A DNA stretch of 64,000 bases from Hymenobacter nitidus. Its GTDB lineage: Bacteria; Bacteroidota; Bacteroidia; Cytophagales; Hymenobacteraceae. The DNA is taken from contig NZ_JAJADQ010000002.1 in the NCBI RefSeq assembly GCF_020447315.1, positions 124,001-188,000 on the forward strand, read 5' to 3'. The position numbers were made by a program, and so were the translations under genes. The notes beneath the pieces are model-generated. The model was given only the letters and a program-made list of their open reading frames with translations, searched no databases and was not told the DNA's origin. Each line of letters opens with the position of its first letter. Within the stretch, counting starts at the first letter, position 1. Below are positions 1-8,825 of the stretch, piece by piece.

Positions 1-63
1 GGTGGGGCGGCCCTGGTGCACGGGGTCCAGATGATGAACAAGGCCAAAGAACTATCCATGTAA
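1..63 (+). CDS. 3' end of an unidentified protein
   Basis: Frame 1 is open from the window edge to a TAA at 61-63 and gives about 20 residues, beginning GGAALVHG and ending KELSM. It is co-directional with the rhodanese gene about 100 bases downstream. The fragment is too short to assign to a family. It could be the tail of an enzyme in the same cluster, but that is only a guess. Confidence 0.5.
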   Translation, partial: GGAALVHGVQMMNKAKELSM

Positions 64-165
64 GCCGGAGGGGCGGGAAAGTCCGGTGCGGGGCTTGTTC
101 CCGTAGGTGTATTTCCCGCCTTTTCCAGTGCATTTACCTCTTTTTTGCGCCCGGCAACGCCTGTA

Positions 166-693
166 ATGAAAGCCTCCATCAAACGATTTGCCGGTGCTGT
201 GTGGGCGCTGCTCTTGTCGGCCTGCGGCTCCAACGCGCAGTCGGGCGACAACCCGGCCTACGACCAGCTGCTGCGCACCCTCTACCGCAACACGGTGCCG
301 GTTATCTGGCCGGCCGCGCTGGCCCAGCAGCTGCGCGTCAACCCCGACTCGGTGCTGCTGCTCGACACCCGCACGCCGGCCGAATACGCCGTCAGCCACC
401 TGCGCGGCGCCCGGTTCGTCGACTTCGACCACTATGAGAAAGCCACCTTTGCCAGCGTGCCCCGCACGCGCAGGGTAGTGGTTTACTGCTCGGTGGGCTA
501 CCGCAGCGAAAAGGTGGGTGAGCGGCTCAAGGCCTTGGGCTTCACGCGGGTACAAAACCTGTACGGCGGTATCTTTCAGTGGGTCAACCAGGGGCTGCCC
601 GTCTACAATGCCCAGGGGCCGACCCAAAATATCCATCCGTATTCGGCGCTGTGGGGACCGTGGCTGAGCCGCGGCAATAAAGTGTACCAGTAA
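166..693 (+). CDS. rhodanese-like domain lipoprotein
   Basis: A 175-residue protein with a lipoprotein signal (hydrophobic stretch ending LLLSAC), so probably anchored in the cell envelope. The rest is a single rhodanese domain: LLLDTRTPAEY is the conserved CH2A-like entry, and YCSVGYRSE is the active-site loop with the predicted sulfur-carrying cysteine near residue 108. The C-terminal region GGIFQWVNQG is also typical. A TTG 21 bases upstream is in frame, but the ATG at 166 gives a clean signal peptide. The family moves sulfane sulfur or acts as a redox/sulfur carrier; the substrate here is unknown. It sits 39 bases before a TIGR04282-type gene, so the two may be co-transcribed. Confidence 0.85.
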   Translation: MKASIKRFAGAVWALLLSACGSNAQSGDNPAYDQLLRTLYRNTVPVIWPAALAQQLRVNPDSVLLLDTRTPAEYAVSHLRGARFVDFDHYEKATFASVPRTRRVVVYCSVGYRSEKVGERLKALGFTRVQNLYGGIFQWVNQGLPVYNAQGPTQNIHPYSALWGPWLSRGNKVYQ

Positions 694-732
694 ACAGCCG
701 GGCCCGGCCGGTTTCAAATTCTTTTTAGCCAC

Positions 733-1326
733 TTGAATCAGCACTTACTTGTTTTTGCGCGCCAGCCCGAGCTGGGCCGGGTAAAAACCCGCCTGGCCCG
801 CACCATTGGCGACGGGGCCGCCCTGGCCGTCTACGAAGAGTTGCTGGCCCATACCCACGCCGTAACGGCCGAGCTGCCCGTGCGCCGGCTGGTGTGGCTG
901 GCGGAGGAAAAACCGGGTGGTGCGGCCCCGTTCTGGCCCGGCTACGAGGAGCACATTCAATCGGGCCTCGACCTGGGGGCCCGCATGCAGGCCGCGTTTG
1001 CCTACAGCTTCGGGCAGGGCGCCACGGCCGCCGTTATCATCGGCACCGACTGCCCCACCTTGTCGGCGGGGCACGTGCGGGAGGCGTTTGCCGCGCTGCG
1101 CACCCACGAGGTGGTGGTGGGGCCGGCCGCTGATGGGGGCTATTATCTGCTGGGGATGCAGCGGCTGCAGCCCGCGTTTTTTCAGAATAAAACCTGGAGC
1201 ACCGACTCGGTGCTGGCCGAGCTGCTGGCCGATGCCCGGCAACTGAACCTGCGGGTGCACCAGCTGCCCGTGCTGCGCGACGTAGACACGGAAGAGGACC
1301 TGCAGGCTTGGCGGGCGGTAGAATAA
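733..1326 (+). CDS. TIGR04282 family glycosyltransferase (DUF2064)
   Basis: A 197-residue soluble protein starting at a TTG (MNQHLLVF); no ATG fits. Diagnostic features are the N-terminal FARQPELGRVKTRLA nucleotide-binding stretch, IIGTDCPTL in the middle (acidic metal/sugar-nucleotide motif) and GPAADGGYYLLGM. This matches the rSAM/selenodomain-associated GT-A-fold family linked in other bacteria to arsenosugar or related small-molecule biosynthesis. No ArsM or ArsS gene lies inside the window, so the pathway cannot be confirmed. Length is normal for the family. It follows the rhodanese gene closely. Confidence 0.85.
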   Translation: MNQHLLVFARQPELGRVKTRLARTIGDGAALAVYEELLAHTHAVTAELPVRRLVWLAEEKPGGAAPFWPGYEEHIQSGLDLGARMQAAFAYSFGQGATAAVIIGTDCPTLSAGHVREAFAALRTHEVVVGPAADGGYYLLGMQRLQPAFFQNKTWSTDSVLAELLADARQLNLRVHQLPVLRDVDTEEDLQAWRAVE

Positions 1327-1360
1327 AGGGGGCGTTGAAAACACGGCGGCTATTTGCTCG

Positions 1361-1368
1361 TACTTTAG
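1361..1368 (+). promoter_or_regulatory. possible -7 element
   Basis: TACTTTAG is one base from the Bacteroidota TAnnTTTG -7 consensus and lies 25 bases before the ATG at 1394. A TTG at 1335 could be the -33 element, but the 23-base spacing is long. Confidence 0.3.
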
Positions 1369-1393
1369 CGCCTGTTCAGCTTCACCCGCCCCT

Positions 1394-2299
1394 ATGTCTG
1401 CTTCCTCTCGTTGTGTTTTGGCAGTTGTGCCGCTGCTGGCCCTGGGGCTTGGCCTGACTGCCTGCACGGCCGAGGATGGTGAAAAACGACCTGACGGGCG
1501 CGTGTCGGCCTCGTCGGCCAACGCTCTGAGCAGTCTGGATGTGTACTTCAATACCCAGTGGGCCATGGACAAGCTCTGGGAGGATGGGCTGGCCGAAGTA
1601 GCGGTGTATGAGGCCGAGCGGGTGATTTATAATAAGCCACGGCAATTCGAGTACACCCAGATAACGGTTAAGGAAGAATTCAACCAGGAGTTCAACGTCA
1701 AGACCGACACCTACCAGCGTGCCGACATGTTCCCGGTGCTCAAGGTCAACCAGTTTTGCCGCATTCCGACCGACCAGTACCCGTATCACTTCCTGACGTC
1801 CCTTTTTTTCCGCCGCGACCAGCCCATCAGCCTGCACAAGCTCACCAGTTCGTCGCAGGAATGGTGCGGCACTACTTTCAAAGCCATTACCGACGAGGGC
1901 GACCAGTACACGGAAACCTACAACTCGTACTGGGACACTCAGGGAGCCGGGCAGCGCCAGCTGCGCCGCGACGTGCTGTTGGAAGATGCCCTGCCCTACA
2001 CCCTGCGCGCCCTACGCTTCGAGAAGACGCCCGCCTTAGCCGCCACCATTCTGGAGCTGCAGCAAACCAGCAAGGCCACGGCCCCGGTAAGTTACCGGGC
2101 GCGCCTGCAGGTAACGGCAGCGCCGGCCGCCGATACGCCCGAACCCGCCTGGCAAGTGCGCGTGCAGCTGGATGAGGAGAAAGAAAACGTGTACTGGTTT
2201 GCCCGTAAATACCCGAACGTGCTGCTGCGCCAGACTACCTGGGACGGGCGCACCCTGCAGCTCAAAAGCGTGCGGCGCTACGCCTACTGGACGCACTAA
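1394..2299 (+). CDS. conserved Bacteroidota lipoprotein
   Basis: A 301-residue predicted lipoprotein: signal segment LALGLGLTAC with the lipobox cysteine near residue 25. The mature part carries features I associate with an uncharacterised Bacteroidota family: a central PVLKVNQFCRIPTDQYPY, then SSSQEWCGTTF with a conserved EWCG motif. Members are often labelled septum formation inhibitor Maf in databases, but nothing here resembles the Maf nucleotide pyrophosphatase fold, so that name should not be used. Function unknown. Its TAA (2297-2299) overlaps the stop codon of the convergent mannosyltransferase gene. Confidence 0.75.
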   Translation: MSASSRCVLAVVPLLALGLGLTACTAEDGEKRPDGRVSASSANALSSLDVYFNTQWAMDKLWEDGLAEVAVYEAERVIYNKPRQFEYTQITVKEEFNQEFNVKTDTYQRADMFPVLKVNQFCRIPTDQYPYHFLTSLFFRRDQPISLHKLTSSSQEWCGTTFKAITDEGDQYTETYNSYWDTQGAGQRQLRRDVLLEDALPYTLRALRFEKTPALAATILELQQTSKATAPVSYRARLQVTAAPAADTPEPAWQVRVQLDEEKENVYWFARKYPNVLLRQTTWDGRTLQLKSVRRYAYWTH

Positions 2300-3633
2300 G
2301 CCAATTCGGCCGCCCTGGGGTTCCTGTTCCTGAGTTCCCAGAGCAGTACGCCGCTCACCACACCGTATTCCAGCCCCACGAGCCAGAGGTTTTCCGCGTA
2401 CGCCGCCGTCTGGTAGGCCGCGTAGGACAGCGGCACCACGGCCGACCACACCAGGGCGTAGCGGTAGCAACTGAACACACTCAGGGCTACCAGCGTGGTC
2501 AGGTACCAGGGGTGCACGGTGGTAGCCAGGGCAAAATACCCGGTGAGGGTGAAGAGTAGCGCCTGCGGCAGCGAGGCCCAGGTTGGGCGCTTTTCGGTGA
2601 GGGCCAGCAGCACCACGATGCTGCCGGTGGCCACGGCCAGCAGGGTGCCCAGGCGGGCAATCTGGTTGTAGCCCGTCTGCCAGTACCCCAGGGCGCGCAG
2701 CAGGTAGTAAATACTGGCGTTGAACTCGAATTTGTGGAAGTACAAATCCAGACTACGGCTTAGATTCTGCACTAATTCTGCCGACAGAAATGGCGCGAAC
2801 AGCAGCAGCAGGCCCAGTCCTGTAACGGCCGAATACCCCAGAAAACGCGCCCCGCCCAGCCGGCGCAGCAGCAACGGCAGCAGCAGCAGGGGCAGCAGCT
2901 TAGTGGCCACCGCCCCGGCCAGCGCCAGGGCCGAAAGCACCCAGCGGCCGTGGGTAAAGGCCCACAGCGCCGCCAGCAGGCCGCAGATCATCAGGGCCTC
3001 GAAGTGCAGGTTGCCGGTAAGCTCCACGATAATCAGCGGATTCAGCAAGTACAGCATAGCCCGTTGCCGGGGCAGCTCGAAGCGCCGCAGCAGGACCAGC
3101 AACAGGCCGGCCGTAGCCGTTTCGGCCAGGATAATGCACAGCCGCAGCACCAGCACAAAGCCCCGCTCACTGGTTGGAAAAAGCCGGCTGGCCACCGCGA
3201 AAACCGCCTGGCTGATGGGCGGGTACACGGAGTAGTACTGCGGCGAGTTGAGCCGCGGATACAGCGCAAGCAGGGCCCGATGCTCGGGCGCTGTCGAAGG
3301 GTCGATTTGTTGCCTTACTTCTGCGGGGCGGTACCGGTAGGGGTTTTGTCCCTCGGCTACCAGCTGCCCATCCCAGCGGAAGCGGTGGTAGTCGTCGGAG
3401 AGGGCGGGCAGGGCCGGCAACCACAGCAGGCGGCCGGCCAGGGCCAGCAGCAGGCCGTAGCGCAGGGGCAGGGGCCGCCACAGCAGCCAGGCGTAGCCCG
3501 CAAAAGCCAGCAGGTAGCAAGCCAGCAGCTGCCCAAAATAGGGCCGGGGCGTGGCGTAGGCGAGGGCCGCGTAGGCACTCAAAGTGCCCAGAATAGCCAC
3601 CAGCTGCCCCGCCGTGCCGCGCCCCGGTTTCAT
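2296..3633 (-). CDS. GT-C fold mannosyltransferase-like integral membrane protein
   Basis: About 445 residues with some ten or more hydrophobic segments. The first loop has the acidic DDYHRFRWDG motif expected for a polyprenyl-phosphate-sugar-using GT-C enzyme, followed by YYSVYPPISQ and NPLIIVELTGNLHFEA, which recall the GT87/DUF2029 and MptA-type mannosyltransferases. The start is the ATG at 3633, which overlaps the upstream GT2 stop as ATGA, indicating translational coupling. A DPM1-like enzyme two genes upstream could make its polyprenyl-phosphate sugar donor; this is inferred from the operon. The acceptor is unknown. The stop codon overlaps that of the convergent lipoprotein gene. Confidence 0.8.
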   Translation of the reverse strand: MKPGRGTAGQLVAILGTLSAYAALAYATPRPYFGQLLACYLLAFAGYAWLLWRPLPLRYGLLLALAGRLLWLPALPALSDDYHRFRWDGQLVAEGQNPYRYRPAEVRQQIDPSTAPEHRALLALYPRLNSPQYYSVYPPISQAVFAVASRLFPTSERGFVLVLRLCIILAETATAGLLLVLLRRFELPRQRAMLYLLNPLIIVELTGNLHFEALMICGLLAALWAFTHGRWVLSALALAGAVATKLLPLLLLPLLLRRLGGARFLGYSAVTGLGLLLLFAPFLSAELVQNLSRSLDLYFHKFEFNASIYYLLRALGYWQTGYNQIARLGTLLAVATGSIVVLLALTEKRPTWASLPQALLFTLTGYFALATTVHPWYLTTLVALSVFSCYRYALVWSAVVPLSYAAYQTAAYAENLWLVGLEYGVVSGVLLWELRNRNPRAAELA

Positions 3634-5099
3634 AGCGCCGCGCGGTTGTGCCGCACCGAGTAGTAGAACACCAGGCCGAAGCCCAGTGCCAGCAGGGTGT
3701 GGAAGGGCAGCAGCCCGTAATTGCCAAAGTATATTCCCAGCCCCAGTCCCAGCACAAAATACAGCGTGAGCATGCCTTCCAGCACGGTCAGGGCGCTGAA
3801 GCTGCGGGTGCGGTAGCGCCCGGATGGGCCTCCTTGCTGCGGCCCCGAGCCGCTTTTGGGAGTCCGGATGAAGGCCGTGGGCTGCCGGCCCAGGCCGGCC
3901 AGCACGGCCCGGCTGTTGTGCAGGGAAAGGCCCATCGACACGGCCAGGAACAGCCCGAACCGGGGCCCGAACCGCCACCAGGCCGTATCTGGATGATCGA
4001 GGCGCCAGGCGGTGTAGAAGTAGTAGATAAGCGGCACAAACCCCAGAATGCACACCGACGCCAGCCGGAACACCGGCTTGAACTCGGGCACAAACTCCCG
4101 GATCAGCACCAGCGGCACGCTCAGCAGGGCCATGAGCAGAATTGCCACAAACACGGTGCTGTTGAGCAGATGAAACGCGGCGTGCAGCTTGGTGCTCGGC
4201 TTGTGGCCCGAGCGCAGCACGGCTGCCAGGTGCTTGCGGGCCGTTTCGGCGGCGCCCTTGGTCCAGCGGTACTGCTGCGACTTCAGCGCGTCGAGGGCGG
4301 CGGGCAGCTCGGCCGGGGCCTGCACGCGGGGCAAGTACACAAACTGCCAGTGGCGCAGCTGGGCCCGGTAGCTCAGGTCGAGGTCTTCGGTGAGCGTATC
4401 GGCGTGCCAGCCGCCGGCGTCCTCAATGCACTGCCGCCGCCATACGCCCCCGGTTCCGTTGAAGTTGATGAAGTGCCCGCCCAGGTTGCGGCCCACCTGC
4501 TCGATGAGAAAGTGGGCGTTCAGCCCGAAAGCCTGCAGCTGGGTGAGCAAGGAGTCGTTTTCGTTGAGGTGGGTCCAGCGGGTTTGCACCACCCCGATTT
4601 CGGGCCGGGTAAAGTGCGGCACGGTGCGGCGCAGAAAGTCGGGTTCGGGCACGAAGTCGGCGTCGAAAATGGCAATAAACTCGCCTTGGGTCTGCGTCAG
4701 GCCGTAGGCCAGGGCCCCGGCTTTGTAGCCCTCCCGGCCGGGCCGCCGCACGTGGTCGATGCCCAGGCCCCGGGCCCGGAAGCGCGCCACGGCGGCAGCA
4801 GCCAGGGCCACGGTTTCGTCGGTGGAGTCGTCGAGCACCTGAATGTGAAGCCGGTCGAGCGGGTAGTCGAGCCCGGCGGCGGCCGTGATGATACGCTCCA
4901 CTACGAACACCTCGTTGTAGAGCGGCAGCTGCACCGTGACGCGCGGCCACTGCGCCGGGGCGGGCGGCAGGGCCGGGGCCGGCTGGCGAAACGCGCGGCG
5001 GGCCAGGCGCGTGAGGTGAAACTGGGTGAGGCTAAAGCCCAGGATAAAGAGCAGGCACAGTCCGTAGAGAACCAGCAGCAGAATTTCCAGCTCTTTCAT
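3630..5099 (-). CDS. processive GT2 glycosyltransferase (cellulose-synthase-like)
   Basis: About 489 residues. An N-terminal membrane segment (residues about 5-25) is followed by a GT2 catalytic domain: VQLPLYNE, LDDSTDE, FDADF (DxD metal site), TEDLDLSYR (general-base TED) and QQYRWTKG (QxxRW). The last third has about five membrane helices. The D, DxD, D, QxxRW set is that of processive enzymes such as cellulose or glucosylceramide synthases. The ATG at 5099 is preferred over a TTG 24 bases upstream. It is the middle gene of the operon and shares an ATGA overlap with the downstream GT-C gene. Confidence 0.88.
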   Translation of the reverse strand: MKELEILLLVLYGLCLLFILGFSLTQFHLTRLARRAFRQPAPALPPAPAQWPRVTVQLPLYNEVFVVERIITAAAGLDYPLDRLHIQVLDDSTDETVALAAAAVARFRARGLGIDHVRRPGREGYKAGALAYGLTQTQGEFIAIFDADFVPEPDFLRRTVPHFTRPEIGVVQTRWTHLNENDSLLTQLQAFGLNAHFLIEQVGRNLGGHFINFNGTGGVWRRQCIEDAGGWHADTLTEDLDLSYRAQLRHWQFVYLPRVQAPAELPAALDALKSQQYRWTKGAAETARKHLAAVLRSGHKPSTKLHAAFHLLNSTVFVAILLMALLSVPLVLIREFVPEFKPVFRLASVCILGFVPLIYYFYTAWRLDHPDTAWWRFGPRFGLFLAVSMGLSLHNSRAVLAGLGRQPTAFIRTPKSGSGPQQGGPSGRYRTRSFSALTVLEGMLTLYFVLGLGLGIYFGNYGLLPFHTLLALGFGLVFYYSVRHNRAAL

Positions 5100-5149
5100 C
5101 GGCAGAAGCAGGGCAACAAACAAATCAACACAGCAGGGGCCGGGGTGAG

Positions 5150-5860
5150 CTACAAATACTTAAAAATCGTCCACAAAATCTTGTAGCCGGCCCCGAGCGT
5201 GCCTTTCACCGTGCCCGACACCTTGGAAATGCCGATGCGGCGGCGGTAGCGCACGGGTACTTCCTGGGTGCGCAGGCGCTGCTTGGCGGCCTTGAGCTGC
5301 ATTTCCACGGTCCAGCCATACGTGGTATCCTGCATGCCCAGATTGCGCAGGGCCTCGGCCCCAATGGCCCGGAACGGACCCAGGTCGGTGTAGCGGACCT
5401 TGTAGAGGCGGCGTAGCAGGGTAGTAGCCAGCCAGTTGCCGAAGATTTGCTGGGGCAGCATCGAGCCGCTTTCCCGCTCGCCCAAAGCGCGGGAGCCAAT
5501 GACCATATCGGCCTCGCCGCGCAGAATCGGGGCCAGCACGGCGGGCATATCGGCGGGGTAGTCGGAATGGTCGCCGTCCAGGAATACGATAATGTCGGGC
5601 TGCTCGGCGGCGGACCGACCGTAGCTGTAGGCCATGCCGCAGAGGCAGGCCGAGCCGTAGCCGGGCCGGTTTTCGCGCAGCACCGTGGCCCCGGCCGCCT
5701 GGGCTACCGCGCCGGTATTGTCACGGGAGTTGTTGTCGACCACAATCACCTCGTGCACCAAGCCCGCCGGAATTTCGGCCAGCACCAGACCGATGGACTT
5801 TTCTTCGTTGTAGGCCGGGATGATGACGTGAATACGCGGCGCGCGGGGCAAATCGGGCAT
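5150..5860 (-). CDS. DPM1/DpgS-like GT2 glycosyltransferase
   Basis: A 236-residue GT2 enzyme without C-terminal membrane helices. Motifs: VIIPAYNEEKSIG (nucleotide binding), VVDNNSRDNTG, FLDGDHSDYP (the DGDxxD metal site) and MVIGSRALG. This pattern matches dolichyl/polyprenyl-phosphate mannose or glucose synthases. Start chosen at MPDLPRAPRI (5860); the upstream in-frame extension is Cys-rich and unlike the family. First gene of the three-gene minus-strand operon, and the likely source of lipid-linked sugar for the GT-C enzyme. Divergent from the peroxiredoxin gene, with about 196 bases between them. Confidence 0.85.
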   Translation of the reverse strand: MPDLPRAPRIHVIIPAYNEEKSIGLVLAEIPAGLVHEVIVVDNNSRDNTGAVAQAAGATVLRENRPGYGSACLCGMAYSYGRSAAEQPDIIVFLDGDHSDYPADMPAVLAPILRGEADMVIGSRALGERESGSMLPQQIFGNWLATTLLRRLYKVRYTDLGPFRAIGAEALRNLGMQDTTYGWTVEMQLKAAKQRLRTQEVPVRYRRRIGISKVSGTVKGTLGAGYKILWTIFKYL

Positions 5861-6056
5861 GGAAGCAAAAAGAAGCCGGCAGAAACCCCGCCAGCAAAAA
5901 AAGAGGCAGCATCCGGGGTACATAAAGGCCCCAATGCGTCGGCAAAGATGCACCATCGGCGCCGTTATCCGTTTAACGGTTCAGCTCAGGTGCTAACCTG
6001 AAGCCGGCCGAATAGTTCTCAGCCCCGTTTTCTTCCCCGCTCATACCGCGTAGTAT

Positions 6057-6524
6057 ATGCTGCAAGTAGGTGACCAAGCCCCCGATTTTACCCTTAAAAC
6101 CACTACCGGCGACACGTTCCGCCTTTCCGAGCAGCGCAGCAAGCGCAGCATTGTGCTCTATTTCTACCCCAAGGACGACACGCCCGGCTGCACGGCCGAG
6201 GCCTGCTCGTTCCGCGACCAGTACGAGGATTTTCAGGACCTGGGCGCCGAGGTGGTAGGCATCAGCTCCGACACGGAACTGTCGCACCAGCGCTTTACCC
6301 AGAAGCACCGCCTGCCGTTTCCGCTGCTGGCCGACGTGGGCGCCCGGGTGCGCCGGCTCTATGCCGTACCCCGCGCCCTGCTCGGCATCTTGCCCGGCCG
6401 CGTTACCTTCGTCATCGACAAAAACGGGGTTATCCAGTATATCTTCAACTCCATGAACCGGGCCACCGACCACGTCAGCACCGCCAAGGAAGTACTGGCC
6501 GATTTGGCGCAACAACCCAGGTAG
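6057..6524 (+). CDS. bcp: peroxiredoxin Q / bacterioferritin comigratory protein
   Basis: A 155-residue thiol peroxidase of the PrxQ/BCP class, reducing H2O2 and organic hydroperoxides in the cytoplasm with thioredoxin. The active-site stretch YPKDDTPGCTAEACSFRD holds the peroxidatic cysteine (C45) and, five residues later (C50), the resolving cysteine typical of alpha2-type PrxQ. VTFVIDKNGVI is the conserved C-terminal strand. Length is normal. The next gene starts 36 bases downstream on the same strand. Confidence 0.93.
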   Translation: MLQVGDQAPDFTLKTTTGDTFRLSEQRSKRSIVLYFYPKDDTPGCTAEACSFRDQYEDFQDLGAEVVGISSDTELSHQRFTQKHRLPFPLLADVGARVRRLYAVPRALLGILPGRVTFVIDKNGVIQYIFNSMNRATDHVSTAKEVLADLAQQPR

Positions 6525-6560
6525 CCGCAATTAGAGTAGAAAAACACGAAATACGACTGA

Positions 6561-7130
6561 ATGGGAGCTTTATTGACCGATATGCTGGAGCGGGCCCAGC
6601 GCAGCCGCCGCGTGGTGGCCATCCAGACCGGCGGGCCCATGTTTCTGGGCTACGTGCTCAGCCACAACCCCGAGCTGCTGGTGTTGCGCACCCTTACGCG
6701 CCAGGGCCTGCCGACCAGCGTGCAAACTATCAGCATGGCGGCCGTGACCCAGGTGCATTTCGATGACCGCTACGTGCGCCTGATTGAGTTTAAGGAGCAT
6801 AATCCGGAAGTGGTGTATGCCCTGCCGGCCGCGCCCGACGGTCTGGCCGATGCGTACCTGACCATTCCGGCCCTGCTGGAGCGGGCCCGGCAGGCGCGCC
6901 AGCTGCTGCAGCTGGAAACCCACTCCGAAACCAGCTTTTACGGCTATGTGGCCCGCCTCACCGAAGAGGAACTGCTGCTGGAAGTGTACACCCAGTTTGG
7001 GGAAGCCGATGGCCACAGCGTAATGGACGTCGACAGCATCCGCAGCGTGATGTGGAGCAATGAGGACACGCGCACCATCGAGCTGCTGCTGCGGCAGCCG
7101 GGGGCGCTGAGCCAACCGCCAGCGGGTTGA
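6561..7130 (+). CDS. uncharacterised protein with duplicated small beta domain
   Basis: 189 residues, no signal peptide or membrane segment. I do not recognise the family. Two halves look like copies of a roughly 60-residue unit: residues about 20-80 contain FLGYVLSHNPELLVLRT then ISMAAVTQVHFDDR and IEF; residues about 113-177 contain FYGYVARLTEEELLLEV then MDVDSIRSVMWSNED and IEL. The pattern (GYV, ELLxL, turn, V-D, IE) suggests a small SH3/LSm-like beta barrel, but that is inference. It may be co-transcribed with the PrxQ gene 36 bases upstream. Confidence 0.7.
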   Translation: MGALLTDMLERAQRSRRVVAIQTGGPMFLGYVLSHNPELLVLRTLTRQGLPTSVQTISMAAVTQVHFDDRYVRLIEFKEHNPEVVYALPAAPDGLADAYLTIPALLERARQARQLLQLETHSETSFYGYVARLTEEELLLEVYTQFGEADGHSVMDVDSIRSVMWSNEDTRTIELLLRQPGALSQPPAG

Positions 7131-7201
7131 TAAATGCCGGCCTGCAAGTAGATAGGCTGCCAGAGCATGTCCCGGACCGGATAGTACCCCTACGCTGGCG
7201 G

Positions 7202-7525
7202 CTACTTCTGTTTTTTTGGCCTGGGTTGGGGCAATTCTTCAACCGTGAGACTGACTAGCTTTTGCAGCCATTCACGGTCTTCCAGCCCCTCCTCGATTAA
7301 AAAGCTCGGTTTTGCTCCTGGGTAGGGCGCCGCTTCCACAGCCTCATGCAAATAGGCCCGCCCCAATACGGTGGGCTTGAGGTATAGTTTGTTGTCGCAC
7401 ACAAGCGCAAATAACTTCTGCTCCCAATACAGACCGTATTCTCCAAACATTTTTTTGGAGCTGACCTGTCCTGCTGCATCCAGCTGATCCAGTATAAAGT
7501 CGACAAATTTTTGATCTGAGGCCAT
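7202..7525 (-). CDS. TfoX N-terminal domain protein
   Basis: A 107-residue stand-alone TfoX-N domain: VSSKKMFGEYGLYW is the hallmark, followed by FALVCDNKLYLKP and an acidic/hydrophobic helix. Proteobacterial TfoX/Sxy regulates competence, but single-domain members in other phyla are uncharacterised, so no competence role is claimed. MASDQKF at 7525 is preferred to an upstream alternative start four codons earlier. The C-terminus is basic (RPKKQK). Confidence 0.8.
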   Translation of the reverse strand: MASDQKFVDFILDQLDAAGQVSSKKMFGEYGLYWEQKLFALVCDNKLYLKPTVLGRAYLHEAVEAAPYPGAKPSFLIEEGLEDREWLQKLVSLTVEELPQPRPKKQK

Positions 7526-7618
7526 TAGACAAAGCAATTTACATTACGCGCTAGGTTGTACGGAAGGCCACTAGATACCCAATAGCCTTCGTGGCAAAGG
7601 TCGTTTTTAGAACGGTAA

Positions 7619-7741
7619 CGGGCTGCCTCCTCCGTTTGCACCGGCTACCACCGGCAGCACTTCAACCGGGCCGGCGGGCTGGCTCCGGACACCGATTTGA
7701 TGCATGATTACCAGGCGGAGGTGCGGCAGCGCCTAGCGTAA
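7619..7741 (+). pseudogene. possible 3' remnant of a gene
   Basis: The 284-base gap between the TfoX-N and hydrolase genes contains a stop-bounded frame ending EVRQRLA at a TAA (7739-7741). It has no start codon and its composition looks coding (GYHRQHFNRAGGLAP). It could be the tail of a decayed regulator or transposase, or chance. I cannot name a parent family. Confidence 0.15.
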
Positions 7742-7821
7742 GCTGCGTGGATTGGGCCAGGTAAGGTAGCCATTGGGGGCGTTTCTGCGTAACCACAGGC
7801 ACTTTATTCAACTGCTTTTCA

Positions 7822-8811
7822 ATGTTCCGTCTCCTGTCTATTCTGCTGCTGGCCGTGCTGCTCCCACGCCTCAGCCCCGCCCAAAACACCGTCCTCAACG
7901 CCACGCTCGACGGCTACGAATACCCATTTCCGGTCCGGTATCTGCCCCTGAAGCTGGAGGGCCAGGCCATGCGCATGGCGTATATGGACGTGCCCGCCGC
8001 GGCCAAAGCCAACGGCCGCACCGTGGTACTGCTCCACGGCAAAAACTTCTTCGGGGCCTACTGGCGCGAAACGGTCCATGCCCTGACGGCTGCTGGCTTC
8101 CGCGTGGTCGTGCCCGACCAGATTGGGTTCGGCAAGTCGGATAAGCCGGATATTCACTACTCGTTTCACCAGCTGGCCCGCAATACCAAGTACCTGCTCG
8201 ATACGCTGCAGGTGAAAAAGGCGGTGGTAGTGGGCCACAGCATGGGCGGAATGCTGGCCACGCGCTTTGCCCTGATGTACCCGGAAGCCACGGAAAAGCT
8301 GGTGCTCGAAAACCCGATTGGGCTGGAAGACTACCGCGTGGGCGTCCCATTTCAGACCGTCGACCAAGCCGAAGCCACCGAGCGCAAAAGCACCGAAGAA
8401 AGCATCCGGAAATACCACGCTACCTATTACCCCGGCGGCTACCCCAAGGCCCACGACCAGTGGCTGCTGCCCCTGGCCGCCCAAACCAAAAGCCCGGACT
8501 TCGCCACGGTAGCCCGTGCCAACGCCCTGACGTTCGACATGATTTACCAGCAGCCGGTCAGCTACGAATTCAGCCGGGTGCAGGCGCCCACGCTGCTCAT
8601 CATCGGCCAGGACGACCGTACGGTGGTGGGCAAGGGCCTGATAAAAGACCCTGGCGTGCTGGGCCGCATGGGCCAATACCCCGAACTGGGCCGGCGCACG
8701 GCCACCCAGATCAAAGGGGCCAAGCTCGTGGCGCTGGATAAAGTGGGCCACATTCCGCACCTGGAGGCGTTTGCCCGGTTCCGGGAGGCGCTACTGGCGT
8801 TTCTGAAGTAA
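7822..8811 (+). CDS. secreted alpha/beta hydrolase
   Basis: 329 residues with a Sec signal peptide (MFRLLSILLLAVLLPRLSPAQ), so probably periplasmic or secreted. Alpha/beta hydrolase features: HGKNFFGAYW after the third strand (oxyanion hole), the nucleophile elbow GHSMGG with Ser140, IIGQDDRTV carrying the acid, and GHIPHLE with the catalytic histidine near the C-terminus. Closest to the epoxide hydrolase/esterase-like family; the substrate is not predictable. Convergent with the formylglycine-enzyme-like gene, whose stop is 15 bases away. Confidence 0.88.
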   Translation: MFRLLSILLLAVLLPRLSPAQNTVLNATLDGYEYPFPVRYLPLKLEGQAMRMAYMDVPAAAKANGRTVVLLHGKNFFGAYWRETVHALTAAGFRVVVPDQIGFGKSDKPDIHYSFHQLARNTKYLLDTLQVKKAVVVGHSMGGMLATRFALMYPEATEKLVLENPIGLEDYRVGVPFQTVDQAEATERKSTEESIRKYHATYYPGGYPKAHDQWLLPLAAQTKSPDFATVARANALTFDMIYQQPVSYEFSRVQAPTLLIIGQDDRTVVGKGLIKDPGVLGRMGQYPELGRRTATQIKGAKLVALDKVGHIPHLEAFARFREALLAFLK

Positions 8812-8825
8812 AGCAGCAGCGGTTC

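Noticed and set aside
1394..2299. Label septum formation inhibitor Maf, or CpcT/CpeT lyase
   Set aside because: Neither Maf pyrophosphatase nor CpcT motifs are visible; a lipoprotein of unknown role is the most that can be said.
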